Positions 41,100-50,489 of a stretch of 64,000 bases of DNA are shown in pieces. The translations under genes and the position numbers were made by a program. The stretch comes from Aquimarina sp. AU58 (GTDB lineage Bacteria; Bacteroidota; Bacteroidia; Flavobacteriales; Flavobacteriaceae), in assembly GCF_900312745.1 (NCBI RefSeq), contig NZ_OMPD01000014.1, positions 124,001 through 188,000 on the forward strand. Reading direction: 5' to 3'. How positions within the stretch are numbered: the stretch's first letter is position 1; the number at the start of each line of letters is the position of its first letter. A model generated the notes under the pieces. That model was not told the origin of the DNA and ran no database searches. It worked only from the letters and a program-made list of their open reading frames with translations.

Positions 41100-41198
41100 T
41101 GTTTTTTGTTTAATGTTCACTAATAAATATCCCAAAGTATATGATTTGCTGATCAGTAATGATTGGGAGTATACTTTCTATTCACTATAAATCACCAA

Positions 41199-42305
41199 CT
41201 ATTTAATAACCCCGGCGCATACTTTTAATCGTAAGATTTTCTTTACCGATTGCATTACCTGTTTTTTATAGGCTGGATCGGTTTTCATTTCGGCCAAGAT
41301 AGCATTTATTGTTTTTATTTCGTTTTGTGGCATTAGGATCAGGTCACAACCAGCTTTAGAAGCGAGTAGGGGAGCATTGTCTAAAATCGTAACTGCCTTC
41401 ATGATATTAAGTGCATCAGATATAATAATACCTCTAAAACCCATTTTTTCTTTTAATAGCCCAGTAACAATTTTTCGTGAACAACTAGAAGGTAATCCAT
41501 CGGTGTTATACTCCTCATTGTTTTTAATAGTGATGTGGGCAACCATGATAGAGAGCACACCATCTTCGATAATTTTTTTATAATTATCTACTTCCTGTAA
41601 AGGGCCATCTATGTATACACTTTGTTTGTGGGTATCTCCTTTTACAAGACCATGACCGGGAAAATGTTTTGCTGTTGCTATGATCCCACTTTCTTGAGAA
41701 CATTTTATAAATTGATTCGCGAGGCGAACTACATCTTCTTTATTATTTCCATAACTTCTGGATTTAATAGCTTCATTACTAGAACTTACATCCAGTACAG
41801 GAGCATAGTTGTGGTGTACACCAATATCTCTAAGTTCCTGATTGATAATATTAACTACAGAGTCTGATTGCGCTTCATTTTTGATATCAATAGTTTTACC
41901 TACTTTACGGGCTCCTTTAATTCTACTAGAGAATAAACTAGGTTCGGCATCCATGCTAAACAGAAGTGGGATGGTCTTATTTTTTGCAGTAATAGTATTA
42001 AGTGCGTTGATATCTTCGGTATGTTTATGTTTATGTCCTTTTAAATAAACTACACCTCCAATAGCATTTTGCATAGCCAATTTACGAACTGTTGCTGTGG
42101 GTTTGCCTATTTCTCCACCAGAAGTGATAATCATTTGGGCGACCTTTTGTCGATCGCTTAATGTATTAAAAATAGAATCTACTGTATATTCTAATTCAGA
42201 AGTATAGGTATAAAAATCTTGTAAGCTAAATTTTGGAGCTTTTTGAGCATAACAATTAGCCGATAACAAAGCGATGCAAAAAATCAATCGAAAAAAACAA
42301 TTCAT
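41199..42305 (-). CDS. Glycoside hydrolase family 3 (NagZ-like beta-N-acetylhexosaminidase type)
   Basis: 368 residues, ATG at 42305. Signal peptide to about residue 20 (NCYAQ). The TIM barrel shows LLFSMDAEPSLFSSRI, TAKHFPGHGLVKGDTH (K213-H-F-P-G-H-G and the D224-T-H226 acid/base pair of the NagZ type), and nucleophile D297 in GIIISDALNIM. It ends shortly after the barrel, as in single-domain GH3 enzymes. It is probably exported to the periplasm and acts on amino-sugar links, e.g. in peptidoglycan or chitin fragments. Gap of 32 bases to the sulfurtransferase gene upstream. Confidence 0.88.
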   Translation of the reverse strand: MNCFFRLIFCIALLSANCYAQKAPKFSLQDFYTYTSELEYTVDSIFNTLSDRQKVAQMIITSGGEIGKPTATVRKLAMQNAIGGVVYLKGHKHKHTEDINALNTITAKNKTIPLLFSMDAEPSLFSSRIKGARKVGKTIDIKNEAQSDSVVNIINQELRDIGVHHNYAPVLDVSSSNEAIKSRSYGNNKEDVVRLANQFIKCSQESGIIATAKHFPGHGLVKGDTHKQSVYIDGPLQEVDNYKKIIEDGVLSIMVAHITIKNNEEYNTDGLPSSCSRKIVTGLLKEKMGFRGIIISDALNIMKAVTILDNAPLLASKAGCDLILMPQNEIKTINAILAEMKTDPAYKKQVMQSVKKILRLKVCAGVIK

Positions 42306-42337
42306 ATAATATAATTAAGCAGATATTTTATTTGTAT

Positions 42338-43189
42338 TTAACATTGAATAGGAGCTCCATCCAACTGCCCCCATTCACTCCATGATCCATCATATACAGA
42401 TACATTATGATATCCTGCCAACTCTGCGGCAAGCATAATAATACATGCAGTAATGCCGGATCCACATGTAAAGATCAGTTTTTTGTCTTCAATATTAAAA
42501 TACTGTAGAATTTTTTGCAATTCTGTCGTAGATCGCATTTTACCATCATCAAGTACTTCTGTATAATGCAAATTCATTGAATTTGGAATATGCCCCCCTT
42601 TAAGGCTTTCTCTGGGTTCGGGCTCTGATGCAGTAAATCTACCGGGAGAACGGGCATCCAGTATTAGAGAACTTTCAGAATTCATTTCTATACGTACCGT
42701 TTTAGCATTGGTAACTAATTGGGGAGTGTAATTGGCTTTAAAATTTCCATGGTTGTATTCTTGTGGGCTGGTATCCTCAGTTTCGCAAGGTTGCTCAGCT
42801 TTTTGCCATGCCGGGAAACCACCATCTAATATGGCAACGTTTTGATGCCCCATGGTTGTAAACATCCATCTTGCTCTTGGACTAGAGTAGATCCCTAATG
42901 TATCATAGATCACTATGGTATGATGAGAACTAATACCAAGTGTTTTACAAGCTTCTGAGAAAGCTTCTGCAGAAGGAAGCATATTAGGAATATCGATAGT
43001 TGTATCAGAAAAAACATTTTTAATATCAAAAAACCGAGCTCCTTTAATCTTTAGGTTCGATTTTTTTGGCTTGTCTTGAGAAGTTACTTTTTTAATTGTA
43101 GCATCCAGAATCACCAAATCTGGATGATCTAAATACTTAGAAAGCCAGTTTACCGATACAATGGGTTGTGTGATTTGTAATGTGTTCAT
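42338..43189 (-). CDS. Thiosulfate/3-mercaptopyruvate sulfurtransferase (two rhodanese domains)
   Basis: 283 residues, ATG at 43189. An inactive N-terminal rhodanese domain (YLDHPDLVILDATIKK to PAWQKAEQP) is followed by an active C-terminal one: SLILDARSPGRFTASEPEPR, GGHIPNSMNLHY, and catalytic C242 in FTCGSGITACI. The CG-S-G-I/V-TA loop is the mercaptopyruvate type rather than CRKGVT of thiosulfate-only rhodaneses. Cytosolic. Twenty bases downstream of the NTF2-like gene. Confidence 0.9.
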   Translation of the reverse strand: MNTLQITQPIVSVNWLSKYLDHPDLVILDATIKKVTSQDKPKKSNLKIKGARFFDIKNVFSDTTIDIPNMLPSAEAFSEACKTLGISSHHTIVIYDTLGIYSSPRARWMFTTMGHQNVAILDGGFPAWQKAEQPCETEDTSPQEYNHGNFKANYTPQLVTNAKTVRIEMNSESSLILDARSPGRFTASEPEPRESLKGGHIPNSMNLHYTEVLDDGKMRSTTELQKILQYFNIEDKKLIFTCGSGITACIIMLAAELAGYHNVSVYDGSWSEWGQLDGAPIQC

Positions 43190-43209
43190 ATTAGGTTAAG
43201 GTATCAAAA

Positions 43210-43665
43210 TCAAGAGGCCATAAATTTATCGAGCATTTTATTGGTTTTCAGGATTAGCTTTTTCTTAAAAAAACCGGTTCCACCAAGCAAAGCGCCTTTC
43301 CATCCAATAGCTTGAGAAGCCCATCTATGCAAGTTAAAATCATCTGTGTGTTTTATGATTTTACCATCTTTAAATTCGAATTGAGCATCGATTTTATTAT
43401 GAACTGATCGTCCTGTTTTACTGAAAGAGTACCAGGCCTCCCAATGTGCTGATCCATTTTGATCATTGGCTTCAACTTGTGAAAACTCTACTCTAAAATT
43501 TCTTGCATTTTTACATAGCATACGCCACATACCCTTTGCACGATTGCCTTTTAGTTTTCCAAAACCAGGATCTTCAAAAACCACATCATCATGATAACAT
43601 GATATCATAGTTTCTGCATCGAGATTGCTTAATCCGGTATAAAACGTTTCGATAAGCTTCTTCAT
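43210..43665 (-). CDS. NTF2-like / SnoaL-like protein
   Basis: 151 residues, ATG at 43665. No signal peptide. The NTF2 fold is plain: MKKLIETFYTGLSNLDAETMISCYHDDVVFEDPGFGKLKG, then GSAHWEAWYSFSKTGRSVHNKIDAQFEFKDGKIIKHTDDFN (start SAHWEAWYSF, end IKHTDDFNLHRW). It resembles ketosteroid-isomerase-like proteins of unknown substrate. It lies between gpsA and the sulfurtransferase with gaps of 39 and 20 bases. Confidence 0.85.
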   Translation of the reverse strand: MKKLIETFYTGLSNLDAETMISCYHDDVVFEDPGFGKLKGNRAKGMWRMLCKNARNFRVEFSQVEANDQNGSAHWEAWYSFSKTGRSVHNKIDAQFEFKDGKIIKHTDDFNLHRWASQAIGWKGALLGGTGFFKKKLILKTNKMLDKFMAS

Positions 43666-43704
43666 AAGATGTATAAATAATCAGAGGCATGAAGATAAGA
43701 ATAA

Positions 43705-44700
43705 TTAGTCTAGCTTATCTGTTAGTTTCTTAAATACTTTTTTCGGATTTTTATTTTCGTATAATACAGCATGTACAGCATCAATAATAGGCGTTCTAGC
43801 AGCTTTTGTAGCGTCGAGTTCATACGCGGTCTTTGCAGCATAATATCCTTCTGCAATCATACTCATTTCCATCTGAGCGCTTTTTACCGTGTACCCTTTA
43901 CCGATCATATTACCAAACATTCGATTACGAGAGAAAATAGAATACCCGGTAACCAATAAATCACCCAAATAGGCAGAATCATTAATGTTACGTTTCATTT
44001 TATGTACTTTTTTAATAAAACGTTTCATTTCACGAATGGCATTACTCATAAGAACACTTTGAAAATTGTCACCATATCCAAGACCATGCGCAATACCTGC
44101 AGCTACAGAATAGATGTTCTTGAGTACTGCAGCATATTCGGTACCGATAATGTCATCGCTGATTTTACATTTAATATAATCACTACTTAAATGATTTGCC
44201 ATTATTTTGGCTTTTTCTTCATCATTAGAAGCAATAGTAAGATATGATAATCGTTCTAGCGCAACCTCTTCTGCATGACATGGCCCGGTAATCACCCCGA
44301 TATTATTAAAAGGAATGTTATACTCGTCATGAAAATGCTCTCCTACAATAAGCCCTGTCTCTGGAACGATACCTTTTATAGCCGAAAAAATAATCTTGTC
44401 TTTTAAGGATATAGTAAGTTTATTAAGTTCGCTATGTAGAAAAGCAGATGGGATAACAAAAATCAAGTAGTCTGCATAGGCAACAGCTTCGTTTATATCA
44501 TTAGTGAGTTTAAGTTGTTCAACTTTAAATTCGACCGAACTTAAATAATTAGGATTATGTTGTTGTTTTTTAAGATGCTCTAAAGCATAAGTACTTCGCA
44601 TATACCATCCGACTTCATTTAGGTTTTCTGTAAGCATTTTTACAATGGCAGTTGCCCAACTACCACCTCCCAGTACTGCAAATTTTAGATTTTTTTCCAT
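43705..44700 (-). CDS. gpsA: NAD(P)H-dependent glycerol-3-phosphate dehydrogenase
   Basis: 331 residues from the ATG at 44700; a longer frame to 44742 adds 14 residues before the Rossmann start and is unlikely. AVLGGGSWATAIVKML (about 8-23) is the dinucleotide-binding loop. IFVIPSAFLHSEL, IFSAIKGI, NNIGVITGPCHAEEVA and EYAAVLKNIYSVAAGIAHGLGYGDN with the catalytic Lys follow the GpsA order. It makes sn-glycerol-3-phosphate from dihydroxyacetone phosphate for phospholipid synthesis. First gene of a seven-gene minus-strand run; divergent from the lipoprotein gene at 44824. Confidence 0.93.
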   Translation of the reverse strand: MEKNLKFAVLGGGSWATAIVKMLTENLNEVGWYMRSTYALEHLKKQQHNPNYLSSVEFKVEQLKLTNDINEAVAYADYLIFVIPSAFLHSELNKLTISLKDKIIFSAIKGIVPETGLIVGEHFHDEYNIPFNNIGVITGPCHAEEVALERLSYLTIASNDEEKAKIMANHLSSDYIKCKISDDIIGTEYAAVLKNIYSVAAGIAHGLGYGDNFQSVLMSNAIREMKRFIKKVHKMKRNINDSAYLGDLLVTGYSIFSRNRMFGNMIGKGYTVKSAQMEMSMIAEGYYAAKTAYELDATKAARTPIIDAVHAVLYENKNPKKVFKKLTDKLD

Positions 44701-44769
44701 AAATAATATTGTGGGTTCAAAAATAGGAAAAATACAATTCAAAATAAATACTTGATAATCAGTTTATTA

Positions 44770-44790
44770 TAATTTTGGCACGTGTTTTGG
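44770..44790 (+). promoter_or_regulatory. Promoter candidate, -7 TAnnTTTG or sigma-54-like -24/-12
   Basis: TAATTTTG fits the Bacteroidota -7 box, with a TTG 15 bases upstream, shorter than usual. The same bases also read TTGGCACG-tgtt-TTGG, a sigma-54 -24 box with one mismatch (TTGG for TTGC) at -12. Either would place the start site about 10-35 bases before the ATG at 44824. Confidence 0.5.
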
Positions 44791-44823
44791 TTCTCAATTA
44801 ATGAAATTGAAAATACACAGCAT

Positions 44824-45747
44824 ATGAAAACGCTAAAATTACTTTCGGTTATTTTTTTAGGTTCAATACTATTAACTTCTTGTGTAGCAGAGGTTGTTAT
44901 CGAAGAAGACGTTTATGTAGAAGAACCAAGAATTACTTTAAACGAATTATTGAATACCTATGAGATCTGGTATGTAGATATCGAACGCACAAAGGGTAAT
45001 GGTGAGATTCCGTTTTTACAAAAAGCGTTTACAGTTTCTTTCCGAAACGGAACATTTTATGCCAATAATAATCTAGTGGGTATGGGAAGTAATGGAGACG
45101 GCTATGGATTAGATGTTGGTTTCTATGATACTTTTAGAATGGATTTGGGTATTAGTCATGATATTGATGGTACATATGAATTAATAATTACTCAATTGTC
45201 AGATAATCAGATAGAAGTGTATGATAGGGTAACGAATACCAGCTACTTCTTGGTTGGATACCAACGTAGTAATTTTGATTATGATCAGGTATTTTATGAT
45301 AATATTCATTATTTCCTGCAGGAGTATGAAACCTGGGAAAAAGTCTTTACCAGTGAGTTTGGGGTATTGAATGAGTTTGATAACGAAAACTATTTGAAAT
45401 TCTCATATTTTGGATCTGGAGAAAATTTTAAAAGCTCTCGAGATGAAAATGGAATTCATATTGATGATATCTTTTATGATTATACGGGTCATTATGAGGT
45501 TAATGATATCGTTAACATTTTTGATAGGAAAACTTTAACACTTGATTACGATTATCTGGGCAATGAATTCTTTGAGTTGTCCGTTATAAATGATAGTAAA
45601 ATAGAATTGTTTCATCCTATCTCAGAAACAGTGTACCAGTTTGTAGGTAGAGGACATATACAATTTAAGAGTTCTGAGAAAGGAAAACCAACTCAGAATG
45701 AAAAGAAAAGAATAAAAAAAGCTGATTTTATAAAGCTTTCAAAATAA
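44824..45747 (+). CDS. Hypothetical lipoprotein
   Basis: 307 residues from the ATG at 44824. An in-frame upstream start at 44782 would lie in the promoter and lacks a signal peptide. MKTLKLLSVIFLGSILLTSC has lipobox LLTSC (Cys20). The mature part appears to have two similar beta-rich halves: LLNTYEIWYVDIERTKGNGEIPF (about 38-60) and FLQEYETWEKVFTSEFGVLNEF (about 163-184). Each is followed by a strand set ending in the same style (EVYDRVTNTSYFLVGYQ; ELFHPISETVYQFVGRG), so an internal duplication is likely. It ends in a lysine-rich tail. Bacteroidota-specific, function unknown. Confidence 0.75.
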   Translation: MKTLKLLSVIFLGSILLTSCVAEVVIEEDVYVEEPRITLNELLNTYEIWYVDIERTKGNGEIPFLQKAFTVSFRNGTFYANNNLVGMGSNGDGYGLDVGFYDTFRMDLGISHDIDGTYELIITQLSDNQIEVYDRVTNTSYFLVGYQRSNFDYDQVFYDNIHYFLQEYETWEKVFTSEFGVLNEFDNENYLKFSYFGSGENFKSSRDENGIHIDDIFYDYTGHYEVNDIVNIFDRKTLTLDYDYLGNEFFELSVINDSKIELFHPISETVYQFVGRGHIQFKSSEKGKPTQNEKKRIKKADFIKLSK

Positions 45748-45799
45748 AAGTAAGGTAGCACTTAAACAATATTAACTTTTTGGTTGGTTATTTAGTTGG

Positions 45800-45844
45800 G
45801 AATCGCTCTACAAGGGAAATCTTGTTTGAGCGATTTCTTTTTTA
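45800..45844 (+). terminator. Rho-independent terminator
   Basis: GAATCGCTC ... GAGCGATTTC with an inner CAAG/CTTG pair, then TTTTTT. Ends the lipoprotein transcript. Confidence 0.85.
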
Positions 45845-45894
45845 ACTTAATTTTTAAAAGCTAAAAAGAGATTCAAAATATTATGAATATAAAT

Positions 45895-45920
45895 GCAATC
45901 CCACTCTAGAGCGGGATTGC
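45895..45920 (-). terminator. Hairpin downstream of the C13 protease gene
   Basis: GCAATCCC-ACTCTAGA-GCGGGATTGC; the minus strand continues in an AT-rich run. Likely the terminator of the minus-strand gene ending at 45986. Confidence 0.6.
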
Positions 45921-45985
45921 CTTAATAATTTTTAGCTTAGAGTTTAGTCTTTTTTCTAAGCCAACAGTAGATAATTAGATGTAAA

Positions 45986-48451
45986 TTATCTTTTAAAGAT
46001 CTTCTTCACAGTAGTTTTTCCATCTATAGTAAGTCTCAAAAAGTAAATTCCTTTTTTGAGAGATTCTATGTTTACTTGTTTTACGTGATTTCCTTTATCA
46101 TAAAGATTTTTATGATTCGAAATGAGTACGTTCCCTTCAAAATCTCGTATTGAAACAGAAACATCAGTATTTGATTTTGTTGCTGTAAAGCTAATGTTTA
46201 AGAATTTATTTGATGGGTTAGGAAATATAGATAATGAAATATTATCAGTAATTATATCTTGTCTTGGATTTTTCTTTTTATCCTGATATACGATATCAAA
46301 ACGTTCTCCTCCTATAATTCCTCTTTCATTTTTTTGAACTACATCAAATATAAAAGGTCTTCTAAAAGGTTTGTTATCATTTAACTTAAATTGCATCTGC
46401 ATAGAAAAAGATTCTCCTGGTTTTAGATAGATTCCTTTCATAACTGCTTTAGAATCATAAATCTGTACAGTGTTTTTGTCAATAATTTTAATTCCTTCTC
46501 CTTCTTTTTGCCATCTTTCGAATAGTTCTGGATCCATGGTCGCAATTACGGTTCCATTTCTCAGGAAAGGATTTTCGGTTGAAGTACCATAATTTCCATC
46601 CATAAAATACAAGTCAATAACATCTTCTTTTTCCCTAAAAATATTTCTGATATAGACATTTGTATAGTTAATATTATTAGAAGGATTTACATCATAAACA
46701 GAGATGTTTTTCCAGGCGATATTATTATTATTTTTGGTATTACTGTTAACTGAAGCTGTTTCTAGACCTATAGGATCTATCTGAGACTCTACCCTGGCAA
46801 TTAGACAAAAATGATGTATGTCGTAATCGAAATCATTTGGATTGGGGGGATACCAAGGAATTTCAATAATGGTTTCATCTCCAGGATTGAGTGTAGGGAT
46901 ATTTAAAGGTATGCTGGTAATTTCATCTCCATGCAATACATAGGAACCACTGGGTGTAAAATCATAATAATTGGACCAATGTGTTGGCCAGGATAATCCC
47001 GTGGAAGCTTTAGAAAAATATACCCTTAATTTGCCATCAGAAATTGGAGCACATCCTCTGTTTTTAACCCGTACATATACTCCATTAGGACTTGTTGTCT
47101 TGTACTCTGGGTTTTCATGAGTTGTACCTCCATCCACATCTTGTCTTACCCAAATATCTCTACTTGTCCACATAGGCCCACTAAAAGTATTAGGTTCAAC
47201 ACCAGAATCGGTTACACTATGATATGGAGCACGATTGTCTTTGATATAAAGATCGCCAGTTCCATTTAATGTGAGTTGATCTCCTAGGTTGATCGGTGTT
47301 TCATCAAATTGTGGCGTCTCAGGTTTAGTATCATTAGCTTCTGCATAATCAAATGCTTCACGTTTACTAATTACGCCATCAGAATTTGTATCGGGATTCA
47401 CTATAGTACCAGAAGGTAATGCTTCATTCATTGCCGAAGTCCAATAATAAACAAATTCATCGGTATTGATAGTAGGGCCTGCCCATGACAATTCATTATG
47501 TTTTGCTGCAGTTGCAATTACCCGATTTGGGCCAGATAGATCGTCAATAAATCCACCACTATTACATTGTTCCATAACGATAGAGATTTTCCCGGCATTG
47601 ACCTTATTTACCTCAATTGCAAATTGATCATCTGTAATTGTTTCTCCCCATAAATATAATAGTGTATCCCATGCCGATGTTCCAGAACCATCTACACCGC
47701 CATGGTCTGTAGTAAAAATGAATAATTCATCATCTTCATTTAGGATTCCTGAAAGCGTATTAAAAACAGAAGTGATATTAGCGGTTGTTGCAGAAAACTG
47801 AATATCATTGTCCCCATCACCATCTAAATCAGGATTAGAATTGGTTCCGTTAGAAATATCAACCGCAGCATTGGTTCCGTCAGACATTAAGGTATAAATA
47901 TTTGCTTCGTCATATCCATACTTGTTGATTAAAGTACTGTATACAAAAGAGCAATCATTCCAATACCGAATATGATTATTTCCTTGATTCCATCCTCCAC
48001 TAATAATAACGGCATATTTATTACTGGATGTTCCACAAGCTATAGTATTTGTTTTTGCAAAATCTAAAAAACGCTCTCTGGTTTCGATATATTTTTTAAA
48101 AATCTTCATCTCATGAATTATATCAGGAGGTGTAGTTGCTCTTTTGGTTTCAAACTCACCTGATCGAATATCAAAGAATATATATTTTGCAGGATGCTCC
48201 CAGTTTGCATAAGGGTCCTCATCAATAAAAAACAACCAAGACTCAAATTTCGAAGATACTATGGTTTTATTAAAACTTCTGATTTCGTAATTAGGAGGAA
48301 TTGGTTTTTGTAATCCATATACCCATTGGTTTCGTCCTTCGGGAATAATTTGTTTTTCTACTAGGATTTTGTAGGCTTCTTCTTGCGAAATCTGGGACCA
48401 TGCCAGAGTAGAACTCAAGAAAATAAAGGTTAAAAGAAATAATTTTTTCAT
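45986..48451 (-). CDS. Legumain/C13-like caspase-fold cysteine protease with T9SS sorting domain
   Basis: 821 residues, ATG at 48451. Signal peptide to about 19 (STLAWSQ). A caspase-fold domain (about 145-400) shows KYAVIISGGWNQGNN, then catalytic H250 in FIFTTDHGGVDG and C296 in IVMEQCNSGGF. This is the H-GG and E-x-C-x-S-G-G arrangement of C13/legumain and related peptidases. DLDGDGDNDIQF (about 208-219) looks like a calcium loop. Ig-like modules fill 410-730. The C-terminus SIFPNPSNKFLNISF...GIYFLRLTIDGKTTVKKIFKR is a type A T9SS sorting domain, so the enzyme is exported and probably held on the surface. Confidence 0.87.
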   Translation of the reverse strand: MKKLFLLTFIFLSSTLAWSQISQEEAYKILVEKQIIPEGRNQWVYGLQKPIPPNYEIRSFNKTIVSSKFESWLFFIDEDPYANWEHPAKYIFFDIRSGEFETKRATTPPDIIHEMKIFKKYIETRERFLDFAKTNTIACGTSSNKYAVIISGGWNQGNNHIRYWNDCSFVYSTLINKYGYDEANIYTLMSDGTNAAVDISNGTNSNPDLDGDGDNDIQFSATTANITSVFNTLSGILNEDDELFIFTTDHGGVDGSGTSAWDTLLYLWGETITDDQFAIEVNKVNAGKISIVMEQCNSGGFIDDLSGPNRVIATAAKHNELSWAGPTINTDEFVYYWTSAMNEALPSGTIVNPDTNSDGVISKREAFDYAEANDTKPETPQFDETPINLGDQLTLNGTGDLYIKDNRAPYHSVTDSGVEPNTFSGPMWTSRDIWVRQDVDGGTTHENPEYKTTSPNGVYVRVKNRGCAPISDGKLRVYFSKASTGLSWPTHWSNYYDFTPSGSYVLHGDEITSIPLNIPTLNPGDETIIEIPWYPPNPNDFDYDIHHFCLIARVESQIDPIGLETASVNSNTKNNNNIAWKNISVYDVNPSNNINYTNVYIRNIFREKEDVIDLYFMDGNYGTSTENPFLRNGTVIATMDPELFERWQKEGEGIKIIDKNTVQIYDSKAVMKGIYLKPGESFSMQMQFKLNDNKPFRRPFIFDVVQKNERGIIGGERFDIVYQDKKKNPRQDIITDNISLSIFPNPSNKFLNISFTATKSNTDVSVSIRDFEGNVLISNHKNLYDKGNHVKQVNIESLKKGIYFLRLTIDGKTTVKKIFKR

Positions 48452-48741
48452 GATGTTATATTTAAAAGTTAGTAACTATAAAAGTTGGATTTTAACATTT
48501 AAAATGTAAGAGGTGTTTAACGGTAAAATAATAGGTTAACACCTATAAAGAAGTGAGGTAATACCTCAGGATGAAGAAACGAGAAAATCAATTATTTCTT
48601 TTTTGAAAACCAAAAGAGAAAATTTGATTAAATTTAGTCTCATAAATAAAAAAATAACTAAAAACAGTAGTGTCAGAATAGTAAATAATATTTTCATTAT
48701 AAAAACACAGTATCTTTACCTTTTCAAAAAGTAACTTATAC

Positions 48742-50295
48742 ATGGCAACAGCAATATTAGATTTCGGAATTCAGGAAGCACTACAGCAACTGGGTGTTTC
48801 TGAACACAATAAAGGAACTTCAACTGGAGCAAACTGGCTCTCTTCAAAAGAAACGATTTCATCATATTCACCTGTAGATGGAGAATTGATAGGTAAAGTA
48901 GAAATCACGACAGCAGAAGATTATGAAAAAGTAATACAAACTGCAGCTGAGGCATTCAAAACCTGGAAAATAATGCCGGCTCCGCAACGTGGAGAAATCG
49001 TACGACAGTTTGGAGAAGCTTTACGAGAATTAAAAGAGCCTCTTGGGAAATTGGTTTCTTATGAAATGGGAAAATCTTATCAGGAAGGTTTAGGTGAAGT
49101 ACAAGAGATGATCGATATCTGTGATTTTGCTGTAGGATTATCAAGACAATTGCATGGTTTAACAATGCATTCTGAGCGTCCTGGTCATAGAATGTACGAG
49201 CAGTATCATCCACTTGGGGTTGTAGGAATTATCTCTGCATTTAATTTTCCTGTAGCAGTATGGGCCTGGAACACTGCATTAGCATGGATTTGTGGAGATG
49301 TATGTGTATGGAAACCTAGTGAGAAAACACCACTTTGCGGAATAGCTTGTCAAAATATTATAGCTAAAGTTTTAAAAGATAATAGTCTGCCAGAAGGAAT
49401 TTCTTGCTTGATTAATGGAGATTATAAGGTAGGAGAGATGATGACAACAGATAAAAGAGTTCCTTTAATTTCTGCTACAGGTTCTACTAGAATGGGTAAA
49501 ATTGTAGGAGCGACCGTAGGACAGCGTTTAGGAAAATCACTTTTAGAACTAGGAGGAAACAATGCAATTATCGTTACGCCCGATGCAGATATTAAAATGA
49601 CTGTGATTGGAGCTGTGTTTGGTGCAGTAGGAACTGCAGGTCAACGTTGTACCTCGACACGCCGATTGATTATACATGAATCTATTTATGATAAAGTAAA
49701 AAATGCAGTAGTAGCTGCATATGGACAGTTGAGAATTGGTAATCCTCTGGATGAAAATAACCATGTGGGACCGTTAATAGATACTGATGCAGTAAAAGGT
49801 TACCAAAATGCATTACAAAAAGTAGTAGAAGAAGGAGGAAATATAGTGGTAGAAGGAGCTGTGCTTTCTGGAGAAGGTTATGAAAGTGGATGCTATGTAA
49901 AACCTGCTATTGCAGAAGCTGACAATTCGTTTGAAATTGTACAACACGAAACATTTGCACCAGTATTATATTTATTAAAGTATAGTGGTGATGTAGAAAA
50001 TGCTATCGAAACTCAAAACGGAGTAGCGCAAGGATTATCCTCTGCAATTATGACCAATAATTTACGTGAAGCAGAACGTTTTCTATCTCATGCAGGGTCT
50101 GATTGCGGGATTGCTAATGTAAATATAGGAACCTCTGGTGCCGAGATTGGTGGTGCTTTTGGAGGAGAAAAAGAAACAGGTGGTGGTCGCGAATCGGGAT
50201 CAGATGCATGGAAAGTCTATATGCGACGTCAAACGAATACAATAAATTATACTACAGAATTGCCATTGGCTCAAGGAATCAAATTCGATTTATAG
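48742..50295 (+). CDS. ALDH7-type aldehyde dehydrogenase (alpha-aminoadipic semialdehyde / piperideine-6-carboxylate dehydrogenase)
   Basis: 517 residues, ATG at 48742. Full-length ALDH: SAFNFP with N168, LLELGGNN with general base E269, and GTAGQRCTSTRRL with catalytic C303. The context GTAGQRCTSTRRL and GAEIGGAFGGEKETGGGRESGSD (first and last words quoted) is characteristic of the antiquitin/ALDH7 group, which oxidises alpha-aminoadipic semialdehyde in lysine breakdown. Cytosolic and NAD-dependent by family. Alone in its transcription unit with its own terminator; 290 bases upstream contain no clear promoter box. Confidence 0.93.
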   Translation: MATAILDFGIQEALQQLGVSEHNKGTSTGANWLSSKETISSYSPVDGELIGKVEITTAEDYEKVIQTAAEAFKTWKIMPAPQRGEIVRQFGEALRELKEPLGKLVSYEMGKSYQEGLGEVQEMIDICDFAVGLSRQLHGLTMHSERPGHRMYEQYHPLGVVGIISAFNFPVAVWAWNTALAWICGDVCVWKPSEKTPLCGIACQNIIAKVLKDNSLPEGISCLINGDYKVGEMMTTDKRVPLISATGSTRMGKIVGATVGQRLGKSLLELGGNNAIIVTPDADIKMTVIGAVFGAVGTAGQRCTSTRRLIIHESIYDKVKNAVVAAYGQLRIGNPLDENNHVGPLIDTDAVKGYQNALQKVVEEGGNIVVEGAVLSGEGYESGCYVKPAIAEADNSFEIVQHETFAPVLYLLKYSGDVENAIETQNGVAQGLSSAIMTNNLREAERFLSHAGSDCGIANVNIGTSGAEIGGAFGGEKETGGGRESGSDAWKVYMRRQTNTINYTTELPLAQGIKFDL

Positions 50296-50326
50296 TCAGA
50301 TAATTTTGTAAATAAATAATAGAAGA

Positions 50327-50355
50327 AGCATCCCATGTCGGGATGCTTTTTTTAT
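50327..50355 (+). terminator. Rho-independent terminator
   Basis: AGCATCCC-ATGTC-GGGATGCT followed by TTTTTT, 32 bases after the dehydrogenase stop. Confidence 0.9.
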
Positions 50356-50489
50356 TAAATGTTGTACTAATATGTAACTTTTTCGGTTTATATATGTAAT
50401 AAATACTGTATAGAGGATGTTAAAAAACGCAACCATAGCTTTTTAGATGCATCTTATATACAAGTAATAACTTATAAAGTTTAATATAC

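Noticed and set aside
41622..41867. 81-residue plus-strand frame inside the GH3 gene
   Set aside because: Antisense shadow of a gene with intact catalytic motifs.
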